DNA of 64,000 bases, taken from Cyclobacterium lianum (GTDB lineage: Bacteria; Bacteroidota; Bacteroidia; Cytophagales; Cyclobacteriaceae). Of this stretch, positions 56,476-64,000 are shown piece after piece. A program made the position numbers and the translations under genes. The stretch spans positions 120,791 through 184,790 of the forward strand of contig NZ_FRCY01000010.1 of the NCBI RefSeq assembly GCF_900143075.1. The letters run 5' to 3'. Within the stretch, counting starts at the first letter, position 1; the number at the start of each line of letters is the position of its first letter. The notes below the pieces were generated by a model. It was not told the origin of the DNA. It saw only the letters and a program-made list of their open reading frames with translations, and searched no databases.

Positions 56476-57207
56476 GTGAATCACTTTATTTTTCTGCTCC
56501 TAACAGGTGCACTGTTTATCTCCGTTAGTAACCAGGCTATCAGGGAAAGTACCGACATGCCTGTGTTGGAGAATCGGCCCATTGACGTAACGCCAGGCAA
56601 GGTTCTCAGTGATTATGTCGAAGCGATAGGTGGTGCAGAAAAAATAGAGCAGGTCAAAACCCTTGTACTGGTGATGGAAGCTACAGTACAGGGCATGGAT
56701 GTGGAGATGAGCACCATTCGCGATGTGGACGGCATGCGCATGATGCAGCAAATTGTGATGGAGGGAAACGTCGTTCAAAAGACCGTAGTAAAGGATAATG
56801 AGGGTTATATGAGTGCTATGGGTCAGGTGCAAAACCTGACAGTTGACCAATTGGAAACACTGAAGACCAATATTTTTGCTTTCCCGGAATTACACTACGA
56901 AAGGATGGGGTTTAGCATGGCTATGGGAGACAATAGGGAAATCAACGGAGAAGAGGCCTATACACTCTTACTCTCAAATGAGGAAGGTATGAGTAGCAGG
57001 GAATATTTCAGTGTTTCCACTGGGCTCAAATTGAAGATGGAGACTGATATTGCAGGCGACGTGGAGTTTACGGACTATAAAGAAATCGAAGGCATTCTTT
57101 TCCCGACCAGAATAAATATTTCCAATCCCATGATCCCGGTGCCTCTGGAAACGCGCTTAGTTGACATTCAGATAAATCAGCCCCTGGACGATTCCTTGTT
57201 TCAGTAA
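56476..57207 (+). CDS. Stand-alone copy of the M16 partner's C-terminal domain
   Basis: About 243 residues, with a hydrophobic N-terminus like a signal peptide. No ATG is available; GTG 56476 is preferred over TTG 56470. It parallels residues 478-682 of the upstream protein: DYVEAIGG against DYLVAIGG, MRMMQQIVMEGN against QRMIQKVLMMGN, PELHYERMG against PELHYENMG, SVSTGLKLKME against SIDSGLKLKSE, and NPMIPVPLETR against SPMIPVPLNSK. It lies 23 bases after that gene, so this is a tandem domain duplication turned into its own gene. Possibly a periplasmic partner of the protease pair; function unknown. Confidence 0.8.
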   Translation: MNHFIFLLLTGALFISVSNQAIRESTDMPVLENRPIDVTPGKVLSDYVEAIGGAEKIEQVKTLVLVMEATVQGMDVEMSTIRDVDGMRMMQQIVMEGNVVQKTVVKDNEGYMSAMGQVQNLTVDQLETLKTNIFAFPELHYERMGFSMAMGDNREINGEEAYTLLLSNEEGMSSREYFSVSTGLKLKMETDIAGDVEFTDYKEIEGILFPTRINISNPMIPVPLETRLVDIQINQPLDDSLFQ

Positions 57208-57240
57208 ATCGCACTTGCATCTGCGTAATGGTGCACCTGA

Positions 57241-57684
57241 TCAGGCGTTAGGATGGTTTTTCATGTATTCATCGAGAGAAAACTTTCCGGATCCGTAGAT
57301 CAGAAAAACCAACAGTAGTATCAGTACCGCCAGGGAAATACCAAATTCTCCGCTGTTGGTCACAGAAAGAAACCTGGAGTCCATATTGGCAAAAAATACC
57401 GCGCCTATCAGGATCGGGACCTGAACCACCACCGCCCAGCGGGTCAGCAGGCCTAATGCTATCAGAATTCCTCCTACCAGGTGCGCAAAGGCTACATAAT
57501 GTGCCAGGGCCATGTGAAAGAAACCAATATCCATTTCCCGGATCAGATTCATCAGTTCATCTGTATTGGATATGAAAGTAACCCCTTTGTAAAGGATGAA
57601 TAAACCAAGTGCTATCCGAATGAAATCAATCCACCTGGGATGATGCCTGTCGGCCCAAAGTTCGATTTGGTGTAAGGTGTCCAT
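57241..57684 (-). CDS. DoxX family membrane protein
   Basis: A 147-residue membrane protein from ATG 57684 (the frame extends to 57750). Four hydrophobic segments, with the DoxX-type LVGGILIALGLLTRWA stretch and FIRIALGLFILYKGV near the start. DoxX-like proteins form quinone-related or thiosulfate-linked membrane complexes in some bacteria, but most members are uncharacterised. It ends convergent to the M16 gene cluster. Confidence 0.82.
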   Translation of the reverse strand: MDTLHQIELWADRHHPRWIDFIRIALGLFILYKGVTFISNTDELMNLIREMDIGFFHMALAHYVAFAHLVGGILIALGLLTRWAVVVQVPILIGAVFFANMDSRFLSVTNSGEFGISLAVLILLLVFLIYGSGKFSLDEYMKNHPNA

Positions 57685-57764
57685 CTTCTGATCTGTTTGG
57701 TTTACAGTGATTTGTACGCATTTTTTGCTATTTGGTTTATCTATGGACACTATTTGTACATGCG

Positions 57765-59408
57765 CTAACTATTTATAAACTCTGAGAATGCAGCTTCGGA
57801 CCCGGCAAGTGTGATTTTGTAGTCTGCGTAGTACATCTTGTCTGAAGACGAAAGGAATACTTCCATTTCAGATTTCCTCCGATCAAACTTCAAATGCAGA
57901 CCTTCTCCTGACAACTGGTAGGAGAAAATTCTGTCGCCAATCATCATTTGTTCATATGCCATCGATCTGGGATGAATTTTCAGGACCTCACCCTTACTGT
58001 TGACCTTTATCCCATATGCAGTTTCCCATCTGTCCTTTTTTGCTATTTTCCTTACCTGCAGCCCTATGGTAGGGAGAAGCTTTTCGAGTAAGGGATACAG
58101 GTCGGCTGTACCGTATACAAACCTGGCAAAAAACGAAGATATGTCAGCCCGGTTGTTTGCAAGAGAGGTGACAATGGATTTAAAGTCCTCAATATTATAT
58201 CCTTTCTGCGTTCGCCCATATTTTTCCCACATTTGCCGCATGGCTTCATGCATACGGTGTCCGTTTTGTATCAGCAAAAGGTCCAGGGCAAGGGTGATCA
58301 GGGCACCATGGGTATATATGCTTACCTTTTTGTCCGGTACGCCGGCTTTGTAACCATCCAGCCAGAGGTCCCAGCTCGATGCGGCTATAGATTGATTTTC
58401 CCATCCCAGGTTTTCAAAGGCCCTTTCGAAGAGTTTTTCCAACAAGAGCAAGTATTCTGCTACGGAAAGGTGTCCCGATTTCAGCAAATAGAAGTCGCCC
58501 ATAAAGCTGGTCACTCCTTCTGCAAGCAGCCCCTCTGAAAAAAAGCCCTCAACAGAAAAGTCATAGGGGAGTAAGGCCTTTGGTCTGATCCTGCATACAT
58601 TCCAGAAGTGGTACAATTCATGGCTGCATACGCCAATGAGTCGGTTCCAGCCTTCCTTCCGGCCCAGGGACTCATCCGTCCCGATGGTAATGACGGTCGA
58701 GTATTTGTGCTCCACCCCATGGTAATGGGAAAAAGGTAGCAGATGTATTAAAAAATGATAGTCCCCTGCCGGGAATTCACCAAAATCAGCTATCTGCGCT
58801 TTAGTAAAATTGCTGAATACGGATAAGGTGTTCTCCCAGTCGAAAAAAACCTTTCCAGATACCCAAATGTGAAAAGAAGAGTCATTTACCGCATACATCC
58901 TGTGCTGCAATTTCGGGGAAGCAATAAGCGGGCTGTCTACCAGCACCTGGAAATTTTTAGCCTGTAAAAGGTTTTTTGCCAGTTGTGGCAGTGCGCAGGC
59001 CAACCGGTAGTTGTCAGGGAGGTCCAAGCTGACCTCAATGGTTTCTTCTTCCCTGCCCCTGATGCTGAAAGCAAGGTTGATAAAATTGATATAAACCTGT
59101 TCGGCATCTACCCAACTTCCTCCGGCATCCATCTGCGCAGCGTGGTAAAAATAGTTAATGCTGTGCGGTCCGTTCTCTTCCGCCAGAAATTCCCACAGAT
59201 CCCCTGTTTTTTTCTCGCAGCGGACAGGCGCATTCGGTCCGGCGACCGACAATGATTTGATAAATTGGGCATAATTGGCTTTTTCATACCTCCCTGGGCG
59301 CCAGGAGGGCAGTTGAAGCTGCATGGTTTCTCCCTTTTTACACTCCAGCTTTAGCTGAATGTATAATAACTGAGAGACTGGGTTGGGTAGGGAAAAGGTA
59401 TATTTCAT
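57765..59408 (-). CDS. M61 family metallopeptidase (glycyl aminopeptidase-like)
   Basis: A 547-residue M61 peptidase. An N-terminal beta domain (about 1-180) is followed by a catalytic domain with the zinc motif SHELYHFWNVCRIRP (HExxH is HELYH) and the third-ligand Glu in LLAEGVTSFMGD, then a PDZ-like C-terminal part (about 450-540). There is no signal peptide, so it looks cytoplasmic, unlike secreted relatives. M61 enzymes trim N-terminal Gly and acidic residues. Ends 80 bases before the DoxX gene on the same strand. Confidence 0.9.
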   Translation of the reverse strand: MKYTFSLPNPVSQLLYIQLKLECKKGETMQLQLPSWRPGRYEKANYAQFIKSLSVAGPNAPVRCEKKTGDLWEFLAEENGPHSINYFYHAAQMDAGGSWVDAEQVYINFINLAFSIRGREEETIEVSLDLPDNYRLACALPQLAKNLLQAKNFQVLVDSPLIASPKLQHRMYAVNDSSFHIWVSGKVFFDWENTLSVFSNFTKAQIADFGEFPAGDYHFLIHLLPFSHYHGVEHKYSTVITIGTDESLGRKEGWNRLIGVCSHELYHFWNVCRIRPKALLPYDFSVEGFFSEGLLAEGVTSFMGDFYLLKSGHLSVAEYLLLLEKLFERAFENLGWENQSIAASSWDLWLDGYKAGVPDKKVSIYTHGALITLALDLLLIQNGHRMHEAMRQMWEKYGRTQKGYNIEDFKSIVTSLANNRADISSFFARFVYGTADLYPLLEKLLPTIGLQVRKIAKKDRWETAYGIKVNSKGEVLKIHPRSMAYEQMMIGDRIFSYQLSGEGLHLKFDRRKSEMEVFLSSSDKMYYADYKITLAGSEAAFSEFINS

Positions 59409-59549
59409 AGGCTGAAATTTTGAAGTTATAAGTTGATAGTTGGTCTTCGCCAGACCGAAGCTTGCATTCTGACCGGCGTTATTATGTCCGTATCAAGCCG
59501 GATTTTTGGGAAGCATGCCAGCGGACTTAAACAAAAGTAAGCCACTGAT

Positions 59550-59579
59550 TTGTAAATAAAAAAATCCTATCTATCTTTG
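59550..59579 (+). promoter_or_regulatory. Promoter of rpmH-rnpA
   Basis: TTG (59550-59552), a 19-base spacer, and TATCTTTG (59572-59579): a perfect match to the Bacteroidota TTG-N(17-23)-TAnnTTTG consensus, 45 bases before the rpmH start. Confidence 0.88.
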
Positions 59580-59623
59580 CACTCCTTTTAAAACAAGAGT
59601 CAAATCATTAAAATATAGCGATA

Positions 59624-59782
59624 ATGAAAAGAACATTTCAGCCTTCCAAAAGGAAAAGACGAAACAAGCACGGTTTCAGAGAGAGAATGTCCACTGCCAA
59701 TGGCAGAAGAGTACTTAAAGCCAGAAGAGCTAAAGGCAGGCACAAATTATCGGTTTCATCTGAGAAGACCCTTAAGAAGTAA
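59624..59782 (+). CDS. rpmH: Large-subunit ribosomal protein bL34
   Basis: A 52-residue basic protein starting [18 protein letters not shown] and containing the bL34 signature [21 protein letters not shown]. It binds 23S rRNA near the exit side of the large subunit. Placed just before rnpA, the usual pairing. It lies directly downstream of a consensus promoter. Confidence 0.96.
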   Translation: MKRTFQPSKRKRRNKHGFRERMSTANGRRVLKARRAKGRHKLSVSSEKTLKK

Positions 59783-59825
59783 AGCCAATTCCGCTCCCCT
59801 TATGAGGTAGTTATTTTAAATTTAT

Positions 59826-60185
59826 ATGATGGATTGTAAGTTTTCAAAAGAAGAAAGATTACATTCCAAAAAGTTAATTAAGGAACTTTTTGACAAAGGT
59901 TCCTCTTTTTTTTTATATCCCTTTAAGGTATATTATCTGGAAAAAGAGCATTTGCCCCACAATCAACTGTTGATTTCTGTTTCTAAGAAGAAATTCAAGA
60001 AAGCGGTAGATAGAAATTATATCAAAAGAAGGGTAAGAGAGGCCTACCGGTTAAACAAAAAAGTGCCTTGTGGACCAGTCGCTTCTGGTAAACTTATAGC
60101 GCTAATTTACGTTTCTCAGGATTTGATGGGATTCCATGATATTGAACCAAAGATCAAAAGGATTCTGAAAAAAATACCTCAGTGA
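59826..60185 (+). CDS. rnpA: Ribonuclease P protein component
   Basis: A 119-residue protein cofactor of RNase P, which trims tRNA 5' ends. The RNR motif is DRNYIKRRVREAY (about residues 62-74), and it follows rpmH by 43 bases. Start is one of two adjacent ATGs (59826 or 59829). The chain is compact and basic. Here rpmH-rnpA is followed by a CtpA-type protease rather than yidC. Confidence 0.94.
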   Translation: MMDCKFSKEERLHSKKLIKELFDKGSSFFLYPFKVYYLEKEHLPHNQLLISVSKKKFKKAVDRNYIKRRVREAYRLNKKVPCGPVASGKLIALIYVSQDLMGFHDIEPKIKRILKKIPQ

Positions 60186-60197
60186 AATCTAGTAACG

Positions 60198-61862
60198 ATG
60201 AAAAAATTTATCCCGAAAAAGATTGCCCTAAGCCTGCTGTTGCTGTTGGCAATGGCGATAACCTTGCTGTCCTTTCAGCCGAGGAATGACAAGCTTTTTA
60301 ATATCGCCAAGAATCTCGATATTTTTGCTTCCCTGGTCAGGGAATTGGACTCATACTATGTGGATGAAATTAACCCCGACGAGCTGGTCACTGTAGGGAT
60401 CAACGCCATGTTGGCAGAGCTGGACCCCTACACAGAATACATCCCCGAGGAAGATTCTGATGAATTCAGAATGATGACCACCGGGGAGTATGGTGGGGTA
60501 GGAGCTTTGATCGGAAACAGAACTGGCAAGAACATGATCCTGATGCCTTACACGGGATTTCCTGCACAGGAATCCGGTCTGAAGGTCGCCGATGAGTTGC
60601 TGAAAGTCGATGGCGTCGATGTAGTGGACAAAAACACCGCAGAAATCTCCAGCTTATTGAAGGGGCCGGCAAATACCGAGGTAGAAGTAGTGGTAAAACG
60701 CGGTGAGCAGACACTTTCCTTTGATCTTACCAGAAAGAAAATTGTCATCAGTAACGTACCCTATGAGGGGATGGTGGATGAAGAGACCGGTTACATTAAA
60801 TTAACCGATTTTACGACCAATGCGGCAAATGAAGTGGCCCGCTCTCTGGAGCATCTGGAAATGATGGGCGCAAAGAAGATCATTTTGGACGTAAGGGACA
60901 ATCCTGGCGGTATTCTCACCGAAGCGGTAGGAATTGTCAATCTTTTCATTCCAAAAGGCAGGGAAGTGGTACGGACCGTAGGAAAGCTGGAAAATGTTAA
61001 TGCGGAATATAAAACCCGGAATTCTCCGAAGAACAAGAATATTCCGCTGGTAGTCATGATCAATGAAAGAAGTGCTTCTGCCTCTGAAATTGTAGCCGGA
61101 GCATTGCAGGATTACGACCGGGCAGTATTGGTAGGAAGGAAGTCGTTTGGAAAAGGATTGGTTCAGAGCACGGTACCGCTTTCCTACAATTCTCAGGTCA
61201 AGCTGACCACGGCCAAGTATTATATTCCCAGTGGTCGCTGCATTCAGGAAATTGATTATAGTGAAAAGGACGAAAATGGCAACGGGAGCTACGTCGCGGA
61301 CTCCCTCAGAAAGGAATTTAAAACCAGAAATGGACGAACAGTTTATGATGGTGCCGGTATCGAACCGGACATAGATTTAGAACCCCGCTCTTTTGCACCG
61401 ATTACTTATAGTCTGGTAACCCGAAGTCTGATTTTTGATTTTGCCAGCGAGTATGCTATGAAATACGAAAACATACCCGCAGCCAGGCAATTTGAAGTGA
61501 GCGATGAACTATACGGTGAATTTGTCGCCTGGCTCCAGGATAAAGAGTACGATTATACCACTCGGGTAGAGAAAACCATTGAGGACTTAGAAAAGTACGC
61601 TGAAAAGGAAAAGTACTTTGAAGATATCAAGGGCGATTTGGCCTCGTTGAAAAAAAGTGTCAGCCACAGTAAAGAGCAGGACCTGATCTCCTTCAAAGAT
61701 GAAATCAAAAATGCACTCAAGGATGAGATTGTTTCCCGGTACTATTACCAGGAAGGCCTCATAGCAGCCTCCCTGGAACATGATCCCGAACTATTGAGGG
61801 CGGTAGAGGTATTGGGAGACATGGATAGATACGAACAGATCTTATCTCCGGCCCGAGACTAA
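60198..61862 (+). CDS. S41 family C-terminal processing peptidase
   Basis: A 554-residue periplasmic serine protease that trims or degrades proteins from the C-terminus. A signal/anchor segment (about 8-25) precedes an N-terminal domain, a PDZ domain (about 90-175, with GVGALIGNRTGKNM), and the S41 domain. The catalytic Ser is in ERSASASEIVAGAL and the Lys in GRKSFGKGLVQ. A further helical C-terminal part (about 430-554) may regulate or oligomerise. It starts 12 bases after rnpA. Confidence 0.93.
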   Translation: MKKFIPKKIALSLLLLLAMAITLLSFQPRNDKLFNIAKNLDIFASLVRELDSYYVDEINPDELVTVGINAMLAELDPYTEYIPEEDSDEFRMMTTGEYGGVGALIGNRTGKNMILMPYTGFPAQESGLKVADELLKVDGVDVVDKNTAEISSLLKGPANTEVEVVVKRGEQTLSFDLTRKKIVISNVPYEGMVDEETGYIKLTDFTTNAANEVARSLEHLEMMGAKKIILDVRDNPGGILTEAVGIVNLFIPKGREVVRTVGKLENVNAEYKTRNSPKNKNIPLVVMINERSASASEIVAGALQDYDRAVLVGRKSFGKGLVQSTVPLSYNSQVKLTTAKYYIPSGRCIQEIDYSEKDENGNGSYVADSLRKEFKTRNGRTVYDGAGIEPDIDLEPRSFAPITYSLVTRSLIFDFASEYAMKYENIPAARQFEVSDELYGEFVAWLQDKEYDYTTRVEKTIEDLEKYAEKEKYFEDIKGDLASLKKSVSHSKEQDLISFKDEIKNALKDEIVSRYYYQEGLIAASLEHDPELLRAVEVLGDMDRYEQILSPARD

Positions 61863-62108
61863 AAGTTCTTTTTGTGGCTTTTTTGGTCATTCTTGCAGAT
61901 CCATCGTGCGCAATGGCTATATCCATGAGGAAATGTCAATGAATTTAGGTAAAATAATTGTTAAAGGGGCGTATTGAAAGCGGACGCCAATTGATCTGCG
62001 GGAATTGAAAGGCACAGTTGCTGTCGGATCAAAAGATTCACCAGGGGAGAATTTATTTTTTTGTAAATTCTTATGTAAACGCAAATCAGTGGGAACAGGT
62101 ATTTTGAT

Positions 62109-62798
62109 ATGTGTAAAATCCTTTCTATAGAGACCTCTATATCGGTATGTTCGGTTGCGATCCATGATCGGGGCGAACTTGTGGGTTTATTGGAACTGTA
62201 TCAGGACAACGTTCATGGAAGCAAACTGGCACCCTGCATCCACTCACTTTTGACGCAGTGCGGCATGAGTATGCGGGAGTTGGCTGCGATAGCGGTTTCC
62301 CAGGGTCCAGGCTCATATACCGGCCTGAGGATTGGCGTAGCTGCTGCGAAAGGAATGGCATTTGCTCTTGATTTGCCACTTATAGGGGTAGATAGTCTGG
62401 ATGCACTGGGCCATTCGCTGGTAGGACAAGTGCAGCCGGGATCGTTTATCGTTCCGATGATTGATGCAAGAAGAATGGAAGTTTATATGAAAGTATTGGA
62501 TCACGAGGGCAATACCTTAATTGGTGTGAAACCAGAGGTTTTGGGGCCAAATTCTTTTGAAAAATTTGTAAGCTCCGGAAGGGTTTACTTTCTGGGCAAT
62601 GCGAATGAGAAGACCCGGGGATTGCTGAGCGCTGCCAATGCCGTTTTTGTCGACAAGGTAAATTCAGCTGCTACAGTTGGGGCGATAGCGTTTCATAAAT
62701 ACCAATCTGGCCAGACGGAAGATATCGCCTATTTTGAACCGAACTACTTGAAGGAATTTATGGTTCTTAAGTCAAAGAAAAATCCGTTATTGTCATGA
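62109..62798 (+). CDS. tsaB: tRNA t6A modification complex subunit TsaB
   Basis: A 229-residue protein of the ASKHA fold needed with TsaD and TsaE for N6-threonylcarbamoyladenosine on tRNAs reading ANN codons. Motifs: SIETSISVCSVAI near the N-terminus, ISQGPGSYTGLRIGVAAAKGMA (the usual GPGSFTGLR region), and MIDARRMEVY. Family-typical length. Overlaps the DUF2480 gene by four bases (ATGA). Confidence 0.94.
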   Translation: MCKILSIETSISVCSVAIHDRGELVGLLELYQDNVHGSKLAPCIHSLLTQCGMSMRELAAIAVSQGPGSYTGLRIGVAAAKGMAFALDLPLIGVDSLDALGHSLVGQVQPGSFIVPMIDARRMEVYMKVLDHEGNTLIGVKPEVLGPNSFEKFVSSGRVYFLGNANEKTRGLLSAANAVFVDKVNSAATVGAIAFHKYQSGQTEDIAYFEPNYLKEFMVLKSKKNPLLS

Positions 62799-63316
62799 GT
62801 GAGATAGTAAACAGGGTAGCCAACAGTCCTATAGTCACCGTTGATTTGGAGAAATTTTATCTGCCAGGTGAGCGTGAGGAGTTTGATCTGGCTCCATTTC
62901 TTTACCAGGGGTTGGTCATCAGGGAGATGGATTTCAGGCAAAGCATGAAGGAACTGGATTGGTGTGTATACAAAGACAAGTACGTGGCTGTTCATTGCTC
63001 CGCAGATGCAATTGTTCCGACCTGGGCATTCATGCTGGCGGTAGTTAATCTGCAAAAAGTTGCCAGGGACGTGGTAATCGGTGATTTGAATGCACTGGAA
63101 ATTCACTTAATGGGTAGTTCCCTGAGGAAACTGGATTTGGAAGCAATGCGGGACAAACCTATTGTGATAAAAGGCTGCAGCAAGTTGCCTGTAGTGGATT
63201 ACGCCTATGGAGAAGTGATCCGTATGATTTTGCCGGTTGCCAAAAGCATTATGTTTGGGGAGCCCTGCAGCACGGTACCTGTTTACAAGCGGCCCAGGGA
63301 AAAGGCAAGCCGGTAA
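62795..63316 (+). CDS. DUF2480 family protein
   Basis: A 173-residue protein recognised as DUF2480: MSEIVNRVANSPIVTVDLE at the N-terminus and VVNLQKVARDVVIGDLNALE in the middle, with CxxP-like KGCSKLPV. Function unknown; found mainly in Bacteroidota. Start ATG overlaps the tsaB stop, so synthesis is coupled. Confidence 0.86.
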   Translation: MSEIVNRVANSPIVTVDLEKFYLPGEREEFDLAPFLYQGLVIREMDFRQSMKELDWCVYKDKYVAVHCSADAIVPTWAFMLAVVNLQKVARDVVIGDLNALEIHLMGSSLRKLDLEAMRDKPIVIKGCSKLPVVDYAYGEVIRMILPVAKSIMFGEPCSTVPVYKRPREKASR

Positions 63317-63374
63317 AAAACCAACTGTTTTTGAGTAATTTAGACCTTTTGGAAAAATAAATACACAAACATAT

Positions 63375-63405
63375 TTGGGGAATTCCCAAAAGGGCTCTAT
63401 GTTTG
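63375..63405 (+). promoter_or_regulatory. rRNA promoter 1
   Basis: TTG (63375-63377), a 20-base spacer, and TATGTTTG (63398-63405): a perfect match to TTG-N(17-23)-TAnnTTTG. Followed by CATTCC, as in the second promoter. Confidence 0.85.
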
Positions 63406-63514
63406 CATTCCCATTTGAGAAAAGCACGAATGGCAGTGCAAAAAAAGCTGGTTTTTCCGGTTTAATTTGAAGGAAAGTCAGGACAGATTAGATCAAAACT
63501 TTTCTTAATTTAAT

Positions 63515-63545
63515 TTGAAAATTCAAAATTTTAAGGCGACCTTTG
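63515..63545 (+). promoter_or_regulatory. rRNA promoter 2
   Basis: TTG (63515-63517), a 20-base spacer, and GACCTTTG (63538-63545), one base off the -7 consensus. Followed by CATTCC, as in promoter 1. Confidence 0.72.
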
Positions 63546-63736
63546 CATTCCTGTTTGGGGAAAGTTGATCAAAAGACTGAAGAAATTCAGCAGTCGGGTA
63601 ATAAAGTTATCCGGAAAGTTCTTTGAAGTAGTGTAAGATAGCATAAAAAAATTCTGGGAAATCGATTCAATTCGATCTGGAAAATACAGTGGCTATCAGT
63701 TACTTTAGGGTGATTGGTAGTTCACACACAAACTTT

Positions 63737-64000
<264 letters not shown>

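Larger units (their letters stand above)
63317..63736. other. rRNA operon promoter/leader region
   Basis: About 420 bases between the DUF2480 gene and 16S rRNA. It contains two tandem promoters (63375-63405 and 63515-63545) and a possible boxA-like AGTTCTTTGAAG near 63617-63628. No ORF is supported. Confidence 0.8.

Overview
The window is a stretch of bacterial chromosome from the phylum Bacteroidota, most likely order Cytophagales. The evidence is the 5' end of a Bacteroidota-like 16S rRNA gene at the right edge, a MurF-alanine racemase fusion, the gliding-associated gene gldE, a 29-codon AURKAIP1/COX24-type gene, DUF2480 and DUF4374 genes, and promoters of the Bacteroidota form TTG-N(17-23)-TAnnTTTG. 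Genus and species cannot be settled from this sequence alone. I see no CRISPR array, tRNA gene, intact insertion sequence or prophage.

Layout. 1-9.1 kb: a partial dsbD, an M20 dipeptidase, oxyR, and divergent from oxyR a complete ferric-iron ABC importer (binding lipoprotein, fused permease, ATPase) followed by a lipoprotein with two thioredoxin-fold domains. 9.3-12.5 kb: a MoxR/Mg-chelatase-like AAA ATPase with its VWA partner and a GNAT acetyltransferase. 12.5-20 kb: housekeeping genes: coaX, a DUF805 gene, a leftward cluster HU - TPR - COX24 miniprotein - RNase E/G, and a rightward cluster mutY - ssb - gldE. 20.3-26.3 kb: gltB and gltD (glutamate synthase) with a strong terminator. 26.3-33.6 kb: an accessory iron locus: a PepSY membrane protein, an AraC regulator, a TonB-dependent receptor and a DUF4374 lipoprotein, resembling a xenosiderophore-use (Xus-like) system, with Fur-box-like palindromes before both rightward units. 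33.8-43 kb: a DUF2064 transferase, an Spy-like protein, type II NADH dehydrogenase, YebC, a DUF84 NTPase, thioredoxin with a DUF6952-like gene, an M28 peptidase, a Wzi-family protein and unknown secreted proteins. 43.3-59.4 kb: murF-alr, a sugar isomerase-like protein, and many secreted or envelope hydrolases (S9, PHP, two M16, M61) with DoxX and four-helix-bundle genes. 59.6-64 kb: rpmH, rnpA, an S41 protease, tsaB, DUF2480, then tandem rRNA promoters and the start of 16S rRNA.

How it fits together. Two iron-uptake modules lie in one window: an inner-membrane ferric ABC importer next to the peroxide sensor oxyR, and an outer-membrane TonB receptor/lipoprotein/PepSY set with its own AraC regulator. 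The rest is mainly core metabolism, DNA repair, RNA processing and translation, envelope building and extracytoplasmic proteolysis. The most noteworthy items are the rearranged Xus-like locus with its shared palindromes, the M16 protease pair whose tail domain also exists as a free-standing neighbour gene, the miniature COX24-type gene in the RNase E/G cluster, and tandem rRNA promoters that share their initially transcribed sequence.
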